Shown here: in pieces, positions 14,656-19,839 of the stretch
Layout of the letters: every line of letters starts with the position of its first letter
Numbering within the stretch: position 1 is the first letter of the stretch
Assembly (NCBI GenBank): GCA_050181295.1
Contig: JBFXDI010000074.1
Coordinates: forward strand, 1-19,839
From: JBFXDI01 sp050181295
GTDB lineage: Bacteria > Pseudomonadota > Alphaproteobacteria > Rhizobiales > Aestuariivirgaceae
DNA length: 19,839 nucleotides
Direction: 5' to 3'
Position numbers and translations under genes: made by a program
Notes under the pieces: model-generated
The model's input: only the letters and a program-made list of their open reading frames with translations
The model's database searches: none
What the model was told of the DNA's origin: nothing

Positions 14656-15182
14656 GATTTCTTCTCGGGTTCCTTGTTCACTTGCACGATCGCCTTGGTG
14701 ATCTGCGCCGCCCGGCCGGGCTCCATCTCGCCGAGAATCGCGCTGGCGGTGCGCGGCTTGAGCTTGGCGATGACGCCGGCGGCGGTCGCGTCGTCCAGCG
14801 CAGCGAGCTGCAAGGCGGCGGCGTCCGGCTTCATGCCCGAATAAATGACGACGAGCTGATCACCGGCTCTCGCAAGGATCTCGTCGCGCTTCTTGAGCCA
14901 ATCTTCGAGCTCTACCCGCTTCGCCTCGAGCTCCTTGATGCGCTGATCGAGCTTCGCCTCGAGCTCCGAGATCGTCTTCGTCTGCCAGGCAGCGCGCGCG
15001 TCGGCCGCCTTGTCGGCGATGTTCACGCAGTAGAGCTGCGCATCGCCCTCAGGGAGCTTGCGGGTGGAGCCGGTGATGAGACCGAAGTCCGCCTTGTCGG
15101 GCGTGGCGAAGGGCTCCTCGGCGTTCGCTGCGCCTGCGAGCAGCGACAGAACGGCGAGTCCGGGAAGAACGCGGCAGCTCAT
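14652..15182 (-). CDS. motE: MotC chaperone MotE
   Basis: MotE is a periplasmic protein first described in Sinorhizobium as a chaperone specific for MotC. The 176-residue product has a signal peptide (MSCRVLPGLAVLSLLAGAANA), a coiled-coil segment at about 68-108 (SELEAKLDQRIKELEAKRVE) and a C-terminal MgtE-N-like segment (YSGMKPDAAALQLAALDDATA; LKPRTASAILGEMEPGRAAQITKAI). The gene lies between flgI and flgH, as in related rhizobia, and overlaps both by ATGA. MotC itself is encoded about 7 kb downstream in the fliF operon, so chaperone and client are made from separate units. Confidence 0.9.
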   Translation of the reverse strand: MSCRVLPGLAVLSLLAGAANAEEPFATPDKADFGLITGSTRKLPEGDAQLYCVNIADKAADARAAWQTKTISELEAKLDQRIKELEAKRVELEDWLKKRDEILARAGDQLVVIYSGMKPDAAALQLAALDDATAAGVIAKLKPRTASAILGEMEPGRAAQITKAIVQVNKEPEKKS

Positions 15183-16282
15183 TGCACCACGAGCTCCGCC
15201 TGAAGGGCTCCTGCCGTCTTGATGGCCTGGAGGATGGCGATGATGCCCATGGGCTTCAAGCCGACCTGGTTCAGACCCTCGACAAGCTGCTGGAGATCGG
15301 TGCCCTCCATGATGCGGAGCTGTCCGCCTTGCTGGTTCACATCGACAAATGTCCGAGGCTCGACGGCGGTCTCGCCGTTCGAGAACGGATTGGGCTGCGA
15401 GACCGTGGGCGTCTCGGTCACCCTCACCGTCAGGCTTCCATGCGTGACGGCAACCGTCGAGATCCGCACCTCCTGGCCGATGACGATCGTGCCGGTGCGC
15501 TCATCGATGATGACGCGGGCCGGCGCGTCGGGCTCTATGAAGAGGCTGCCGATCTCGGCGATGAAACGGGGCGTGCTGATCTTGTCGGGCTTCTTGAGCG
15601 AGACGGTGCGCAGGTCGTTCTCCTCCGCGACCCGCACGCCATAAGCCTTCGCGGCATAGGCATTGATGGCGTCGGCGACGTTGACGGCCGTCCTGAAGTC
15701 GGGATTGCGGAGCTCGAGGACCAGATCCTGGATGTCGGCGAAGGTGCCCGGAAGCTGGCGTTCGACAAGGGCGCCGTTGGCGATGCGTCCCGTAGTGGGC
15801 ACGCCCTGGCTCAGATTTTCCGCCTGGCCGGAAGAGGCGAAGCCCGAAACGGCGAGCGGACCTTGCGCCACCGCATAGACCTTGCCGTCGGCGCCGGTGA
15901 GCGGCGTGAAGACGAGCGTGCCTCCGGCGAGCGAGGTGGCGTCTCCGAGGGAAGAGACCGTGACATCGATGCGCGAGCCCTTGCCGATGAAGGCCGGAAG
16001 CTCGGCAGTGACCACGACGGCCGCGACATTGCGGGTGCGGGGCGAGGCTCCGCGGACGTTGATGCCGAGCCGGTCCAGCATCGAGCGCATGGACTGTTCG
16101 GTGAAGGGCGAGTTGCGCAGACTGTCGCCGGTGCCCTGGAGGCCGATCACGAGGCCATAGCCGATGAGCTGGTTCTCGCGCACGTTCTGCAGCGTGGCGA
16201 TGTCCTTTATCCGCGTCTGCGCCTGCCCGGCCGTGCCCGCCAAGCCGAGAAGGAGCAGCGCCGAAATAAGGATGCGGATCAT
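15179..16282 (-). CDS. flgI: Flagellar P-ring protein FlgI
   Basis: FlgI forms the P ring around the rod in the peptidoglycan layer. The 367-residue protein has a signal peptide (MIRILISALLLLGLAGTAGQAQ). Highly conserved family sequence follows: RIKDIATLQNVRENQLIGYGLVIGLQGTGD, SMRSMLDRLGIN, RNVAAVVVTAELP, and near the end LQQLVEGLNQVGLKPMGIIAILQAIKTAGALQAELVV. The ATG at 16282 overlaps the flgA stop (ATGA) and gives a clean signal peptide; earlier in-frame sequence is an R-rich shadow of flgA. Confidence 0.97.
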   Translation of the reverse strand: MIRILISALLLLGLAGTAGQAQTRIKDIATLQNVRENQLIGYGLVIGLQGTGDSLRNSPFTEQSMRSMLDRLGINVRGASPRTRNVAAVVVTAELPAFIGKGSRIDVTVSSLGDATSLAGGTLVFTPLTGADGKVYAVAQGPLAVSGFASSGQAENLSQGVPTTGRIANGALVERQLPGTFADIQDLVLELRNPDFRTAVNVADAINAYAAKAYGVRVAEENDLRTVSLKKPDKISTPRFIAEIGSLFIEPDAPARVIIDERTGTIVIGQEVRISTVAVTHGSLTVRVTETPTVSQPNPFSNGETAVEPRTFVDVNQQGGQLRIMEGTDLQQLVEGLNQVGLKPMGIIAILQAIKTAGALQAELVVQ

Positions 16283-16743
16283 CGGGATCCGATCCTCAGC
16301 GTGCCGTCGGCCTGGACCAGTCCCGATATGATCTTTCCGGAATCGAGATTGCGCGCCTCGACAAGGTCGCCGACCGCGCCGGCGCGCAGCGGCTGCACGC
16401 GCGAGGTGATGGTGAGGCTTCCCGAGCGATAGACGGCGAGCACGGTGGTGCCCAAGGATACGGCATGCGGCTCGCGCACCGCGTTCAAGGGGATTGGCTT
16501 GCCTGGGAGCAGCGTCCTGCGGGCGACCTTGCCGACGAGCGCGGCCCGTTCCTCGAAGAGTCCGGTCGACGGCTCGTACCATGTGAAGGCGAGATCGACG
16601 ATCTGGCCTTCGGCGATGGCGTCACCAGGATAGATGGTAACCGCGGGCACCGGCAGCGTGACGGTCGATTGCGCCAACGCCGGAAGGGCCGCGCAGAGCA
16701 CGGCCCCGATCATGGCAACTATCGCAAGGGCGCGAGACGGCAT
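16279..16743 (-). CDS. flgA: P-ring assembly chaperone FlgA
   Basis: FlgA is the periplasmic chaperone for FlgI P-ring formation. The 154-residue product has a signal peptide (MPSRALAIVAMIGAVLCAALPALAQ) and an SAF-like domain: VTIYPGDAIAEGQIVDL, LVGKVARRTLLPGKPIPLNAVREP, and a C-terminal ALGDLVEARN-type segment (here RAGAVGDLVEARNLDSGKIISG). It is short compared with enteric FlgA, as is usual in this group. A GGAG sequence lies 5 bases before the ATG at 16743. It begins 10 bases after flgG and overlaps flgI. Confidence 0.93.
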   Translation of the reverse strand: MPSRALAIVAMIGAVLCAALPALAQSTVTLPVPAVTIYPGDAIAEGQIVDLAFTWYEPSTGLFEERAALVGKVARRTLLPGKPIPLNAVREPHAVSLGTTVLAVYRSGSLTITSRVQPLRAGAVGDLVEARNLDSGKIISGLVQADGTLRIGSR

Positions 16744-16753
16744 TCGCTCTCCG

Positions 16754-17542
16754 CTACCGGATGCCGTTCGAAACGGCGGAGGCCATCTCGTCGGCGGCCT
16801 TGATGACCTTGGAGTTCATCTCATAGGCGCGCTGGGCAGAAATGAGTTCTGTGATCTCCTTCACGGGATCGACATTGGAGCTCTCGAGATAGCCCTGGTG
16901 CAGGGTGCCGAAGCTCGGATCGCCTGGCGCGCCGAGCGTGGGCGGACCGGAAGCATCGGTCTCGCGATAGAGGTTGCCGCCGAGAGGATCGAGCCCGGTT
17001 TCATTGGCGAAGTTCGCCATGGTGAGTTGACCAAGCTCCTGGAGCTGTGTCTGCCCGTCGACCCGAGCAAAGACCTGCCCCGTCTGGTTGATCTGGAGGT
17101 CGATCGTATTCGTAGGAACGGTGATGGCGGGCTCGAGCAGATAGCCGTCGACGGTCACGATCTGCCCCTGCGCGTTGGTGTTGAAGGCTCCGGCACGGGA
17201 ATAGAGGACTTGACCGTCGGTTCCCTGGATCTGAAACCAGCCGCTTCCGGATATGGCGATATCGAGCTTGTTGCCCGTATTGGCGAGCGCCCCCTGCTGG
17301 TGGAGGTTGCGAATGGCTGCGGCGCGGACTCCCAACCCAAGCTGGGCCCCCTCGGGAACCACATTCTCGTTGCCGCGGCTCGGCACACCCTGAAGGCGCT
17401 CCACCTGATAGAGAAGATCGGTGAACTCCGCGCGGGCGCGCTTGAAGCCGGTCGTGTTGATGTTCGCGATGTTGTTCGCGATCACCTCGACATTGAGCTG
17501 CTGGGCATTCATGCCGGTGGCGGCTATGGCGAGCGCTTTCAT
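16754..17542 (-). CDS. flgG: Flagellar distal rod protein FlgG
   Basis: FlgG forms the distal rod that spans the periplasm. The 262-residue product has the canonical N terminus (MKALAIAATGMNAQQLNVEV) and the rod motif NNIANINTTGFKRAR at 23-37. The internal ISGSGWFQI and YSRAGAFNTNAQGQIVT are conserved, and the C terminus has LESSNVDPVKEITELISAQRAYEMNSKVI. Length is typical. It starts 13 bases after fliE and is followed by flgA. The large size and these motifs separate it from FlgF, which is not in the window. Confidence 0.97.
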   Translation of the reverse strand: MKALAIAATGMNAQQLNVEVIANNIANINTTGFKRARAEFTDLLYQVERLQGVPSRGNENVVPEGAQLGLGVRAAAIRNLHQQGALANTGNKLDIAISGSGWFQIQGTDGQVLYSRAGAFNTNAQGQIVTVDGYLLEPAITVPTNTIDLQINQTGQVFARVDGQTQLQELGQLTMANFANETGLDPLGGNLYRETDASGPPTLGAPGDPSFGTLHQGYLESSNVDPVKEITELISAQRAYEMNSKVIKAADEMASAVSNGIR

Positions 17543-17555
17543 GTCATGCCCTCAA

Positions 17556-17876
17556 CTAGATGGCCATGCGGGTGAGTTCCTGATAGGCGCTCACCATCTT
17601 ATCGCGCACCGCAATCGCGGCCTGGAGCGTCTGCTCGGCCGCCATGACGGCGTCCACCACTTCCTGCACCGAAGCCTTGCCGCGGATGCTCTGAAGGGAT
17701 GAAAACTCCGCCTGCCTGAGGGTCTGGACGCCCTCGTTCGCGACCTCGGCCAGCATCCGGCCGAAATCGGCTTGCGCCACCGGAGCGGCAGACGGCCGGA
17801 GCGGCTGGGCCTGACCGACGCCCTGCGTGCCGAGCGTGTCGAGCGTCGCGCCGAATCTTGCGATGGGATTGAGCAT
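17556..17876 (-). CDS. fliE: Flagellar hook-basal body protein FliE
   Basis: FliE joins the MS ring/export gate to the proximal rod. The 106-residue product matches the family in size. Its conserved C-terminal helices are ASVQEVVDAVMAAEQTLQAA and IAVRDKMVSAYQELTRMAI; the first 40 residues are variable and rich in A, P and Q. The ATG at 17876 overlaps the flgC stop as TGATG. The order flgB-flgC-fliE is the usual proximal-rod operon. Confidence 0.95.
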   Translation of the reverse strand: MLNPIARFGATLDTLGTQGVGQAQPLRPSAAPVAQADFGRMLAEVANEGVQTLRQAEFSSLQSIRGKASVQEVVDAVMAAEQTLQAAIAVRDKMVSAYQELTRMAI

Positions 17877-18292
17877 CAGGTCCTCAGGAGATCGATAGTC
17901 ATGGAGATGAGTTCGCGGGTTCGCTTGATGATGTGGAGATTGGCCTCATAGGAGCGGTTCGCCTCCCGCATGTCGGCCATCTCGGTGATCATGTTCACAT
18001 TCGGAAGCTTCACGTAGCCGTTGGCGTCGGCCGCCGGATGGTCCGGCTGGTATTCCACGCGGAAGGGGGAGTTGTCGGTTCCGATATTGTCGATGTGGAC
18101 AAGCGAGGCGCCCATCACACGGTCCAGCTCCTGGACGAAAGAAACCGTCTTGCGTCGATAAGGCTCGGAGCCGGGCGTCGAGCCGGTGGACTGTGCGTTG
18201 GCGAGGTTCTCGGCCACGACGCGCAAGCGATCGGACTGCGCCTGGAGGCCGGAAGCCGCGATCTTCAGCGACATCTGCAACGAGTCTGACAT
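17876..18292 (-). CDS. flgC: Flagellar proximal rod protein FlgC
   Basis: FlgC is a proximal rod subunit. The 138-residue product has the rod N-terminal helix with AENLANAQSTGS at 27-38, then EPYRRKTVSF at 43-52. NGYVKLPNVNMITEMADMRE and SYEANLHIIKRTRELISMTI are typical FlgC endings. An in-frame ATG six codons later is an alternative start. It begins 5 bases after the flgB stop. Confidence 0.96.
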   Translation of the reverse strand: MSDSLQMSLKIAASGLQAQSDRLRVVAENLANAQSTGSTPGSEPYRRKTVSFVQELDRVMGASLVHIDNIGTDNSPFRVEYQPDHPAADANGYVKLPNVNMITEMADMREANRSYEANLHIIKRTRELISMTIDLLRT

Positions 18293-18297
18293 CGGCT

Positions 18298-18672
18298 CTA
18301 TCCCTTCACGCTCAGCAAGAGCATGCGATGGAAGGCCTTGAGCACGCCCGTGTGCAGCGCGTAGGTGCGGTTGACCTCGTCAGCCTTGATGAGCTCGTTC
18401 TCCACGCTCACCGGATTGCCGGAGCGAACGAGGCTCCATTCCGCCACCGAGGAGACGGAAGCCTTGCCCGCCGGGTCGTAGCCGAGATGGCCAGGCCGGG
18501 TCGCGGCGAGCCGCATATGTGTCTCGTCCATGACCGCCGCGAAGGCCGGGACGTCGGCCGCCTGATAGCCGGGCGTGTTGATGTTGGCGATGTTGTCCGC
18601 GACCGTCGACTGGCGCACCGAAAGCCAGTTGGCAAGCTGCGAGGTCGCGGAGAACAGATAGATCTGGTTCAT
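18298..18672 (-). CDS. flgB: Flagellar proximal rod protein FlgB
   Basis: FlgB is the most proximal rod subunit. The 124-residue product has ADNIANINTPGYQAAD at 25-40, the rod signature. Its C-terminal part is VSVENELIKADEVNRTYALHTGVLKAFHRMLLLSV, with the conserved VENE-L-K pattern of FlgB. It starts at ATG 18672, 58 bases after the preceding stop, so a promoter for the basal-body operon might lie in 18673-18730; I see no clear one. It is directly followed by flgC. Confidence 0.95.
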   Translation of the reverse strand: MNQIYLFSATSQLANWLSVRQSTVADNIANINTPGYQAADVPAFAAVMDETHMRLAATRPGHLGYDPAGKASVSSVAEWSLVRSGNPVSVENELIKADEVNRTYALHTGVLKAFHRMLLLSVKG

Positions 18673-18730
18673 GCCGCCAGCCTAGGGCGTCAAACTTGTC
18701 CGAGGCTTGTGGACGAACGTCCTTCGCGCC

Positions 18731-19237
18731 TCAGGCCGCGGCGGCGGAGAGCCTTGCCGGAAGCCGTGCATCCGCGAGGGCAGCAGCCAGACAGGCGGTG
18801 TTGGCGGAAGGATCGGCGGACGGATTGGTGAAGGAAATGTAGTTGATCTCGACCGCTCCATGCTGCGCCGCCAAGGCAAGACAGAAATGGACGCTCACGC
18901 GCGGATGCCGGAATGCCATGTCGAGCTTGACTTCGGGCGCGCCGCTCCAGTCGAGAAGCACGTCGCCGGCCTCGCCGTAGCTCAGCGTGCCGGGCCTGAA
19001 ATAGAGCTCGATCGCGGAGTTGATGAGATCGCCAATATTGGCGTACTGCTCCGTCCGCACGTAGGTGACCAGATCAACAACATCGACCAGACGCAGCTCG
19101 GTGGCGACCTCACGAACGCCTTCGGCAAGCGTGCGCTCCCGCTCCAATGCGTGGTCCGACTTCTGCCTCAGCATCGCCGATTCTCCCGCGACATGCAGCG
19201 ACGTTCTGCCAGTGCAAGCCTGCCCCAGCCTGACCAT
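18731..19237 (-). CDS. Unrecognised protein in flagellar cluster
   Basis: I cannot assign a function. The 168-residue product has no signal peptide or membrane segment, so it is probably cytoplasmic. The N-terminal part is basic and charged (LRQKSDHALERERTLAEGVREV). The middle has LVDVVDLVTYVRTEQYANIGDLINSAIELYF, a likely helical segment. A beta-rich core follows (GDVLLDWSGAPEVKLDMAFRHP, HFCLALAAQHGAVEINYISF), and the end is alanine-rich. The start at 19237 overlaps the flhB stop as TGATG. An ATG at 19174 would drop 21 residues and may be closer to the conserved part. I believe similar small genes of unknown function occur beside flgB in rhizobial clusters but cannot verify it. A chaperone or accessory assembly role is speculation. 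Confidence 0.8.
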   Translation of the reverse strand: MVRLGQACTGRTSLHVAGESAMLRQKSDHALERERTLAEGVREVATELRLVDVVDLVTYVRTEQYANIGDLINSAIELYFRPGTLSYGEAGDVLLDWSGAPEVKLDMAFRHPRVSVHFCLALAAQHGAVEINYISFTNPSADPSANTACLAAALADARLPARLSAAAA

Positions 19238-19839
19238 CAGGCACGCGCCTCGGAACCCCGCTTACCGGACATGACCAGATAGAGGATCTCCGCCACGGCG
19301 CGGTAGAACTCGGGCGGAATCATGCGGTCGATCTCGACGACATCGTAGAGCGAGCGGGCGAGCGGCTTGTCCTCGATGACCGGTATCTCATTATCCTCGG
19401 CGATCTGCCTGATCTTGAGGGCGATCAGATCCTTGCCCTTCGCCAACACCAGAGGAGCCCCGCCTTCGTCGCGATTGTAGCGGAGGGCGACGGCGTAGTG
19501 GGTGGGATTGACGATCACCAGCGTCGCTTTCGGAACGGACGCGATCATGCGTTTGCGCAGACGATCCCGTGCCAGCGATTTCAGGCGCGCCTTGACGAGG
19601 GGATCGCCCTCGGTCTGCTTCATCTCGTCCTTCACCTCCTGGCGCGTCATGCGCAGGTTCCGCCGCCAGGAGACGCGCGCCCACACGAGATCGGCCGCGA
19701 CAAGCACGATGGTGGCGACGCAAACCGCCGACAGCACCTTCATGGCGACGGTGAGGATCAGCTCCGGCAGGGCGCTTGGCTCGACGAACATGGCGTTCAC
19801 GATCCGATGCTGCTCAGAGCGAAGAATAACAGCCGCGAC
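19237..19839 (-). CDS. flhB: Flagellar export switch protein FlhB (C-terminal part, cut by window edge)
   Basis: FlhB sits at the export gate and switches substrate class after autocleavage. The reading frame is open to the right edge, with about 200 residues visible. It includes a hydrophobic segment (LPELILTVAMKVLSAVCVATIVLVAADL) that would be the last membrane span. The cytoplasmic linker (MTRQEVKDEMKQTEGDPLVKARLK) follows. The autocleavage motif NPTH is at 19509-19498, in LVIVNPTHYAVALRYN. The remaining domain ends DRMIPPEFYRAVAEILYLVM. The GTG at 19800 is internal, not the start; the N-terminal part lies outside the window. Confidence 0.96.
   Translation of the reverse strand, partial: VAAVILRSEQHRIVNAMFVEPSALPELILTVAMKVLSAVCVATIVLVAADLVWARVSWRRNLRMTRQEVKDEMKQTEGDPLVKARLKSLARDRLRKRMIASVPKATLVIVNPTHYAVALRYNRDEGGAPLVLAKGKDLIALKIRQIAEDNEIPVIEDKPLARSLYDVVEIDRMIPPEFYRAVAEILYLVMSGKRGSEARA

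Noticed and set aside
15179..16582. N-terminal extension of FlgI of about 100 residues
   Set aside because: It overlaps flgA in another frame and is arginine-rich. The ATG at 16282 gives a normal signal peptide and an ATGA overlap.
1..19839. Mobile elements, CRISPR arrays, tRNA or rRNA genes, horizontally acquired islands
   Set aside because: No transposase-like product, spacer-repeat pattern, RNA-gene fold or abrupt composition change was seen; the only AT-rich stretches are promoter regions.

Overview
The window is one uninterrupted, GC-rich block of flagellar genes. All 24 coding regions I can support lie on the minus strand, so transcription runs from high to low coordinates. The organism is almost certainly an alphaproteobacterium of the order Hyphomicrobiales (Rhizobiales). 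It carries motC and motE (stator genes known from rhizobia), flaF, a Rem/FtcR-type OmpR-family regulator, and a short rhizobial-style flagellin. The order fliK-transglycosylase-ftcR/rem-flgE-flgK-flgL-flaF also matches, as I recall it, the Sinorhizobium/Brucella flagellar region. The genus cannot be fixed from the sequence alone.

Layout in transcription order: (1) the 3' part of flhB (running off the right edge) and an unrecognised ~168-residue protein; (2) the basal-body operon flgB-flgC-fliE-flgG-flgA-flgI-motE-flgH-fliL-fliP, about 6 kb with most junctions overlapping (ATGA or TGATG) or only a few bases apart; (3) a ~236-base control region and a single flagellin gene with its own leader; (4) a ~180-base hairpin-rich interval, then the MS-ring/stator operon fliF-fliH-like-motB-motC-fliK-lytic transglycosylase, again tightly coupled; (5) an AT-rich control region and the regulator ftcR/rem; (6) the hook operon flgE-flgK-flgL-flaF, with flaF cut by the left edge.

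Together these genes supply the export gate (FlhB, FliP), a possible export-ATPase partner (FliH-like), the MS ring (FliF), rod (FlgB, FlgC, FlgG, FliE), P and L rings (FlgI, FlgH, FlgA chaperone), hook and its ruler (FlgE, FliK), hook-filament junction (FlgK, FlgL), filament (flagellin), part of the stator (MotB, MotC, MotE, FliL), a peptidoglycan-cutting enzyme, and regulators (FtcR/Rem, FlaF). FlgD, FlgF, FlgJ, FliI, FliG/M/N, MotA, FlbT, FlhA, FliQ and FliR are not in the window.

I see no mobile element, CRISPR array, RNA gene, prophage or obvious gene transfer, and no wholly new system. The points most worth a second look are: a near-identical palindrome upstream of both fliF and the flagellin gene (possible FtcR operator); an 11-base direct repeat in the flagellin control region; a glutamate at the phosphoacceptor position of FtcR; a divergent FliH candidate between fliF and motB; and the unrecognised gene between flhB and flgB.
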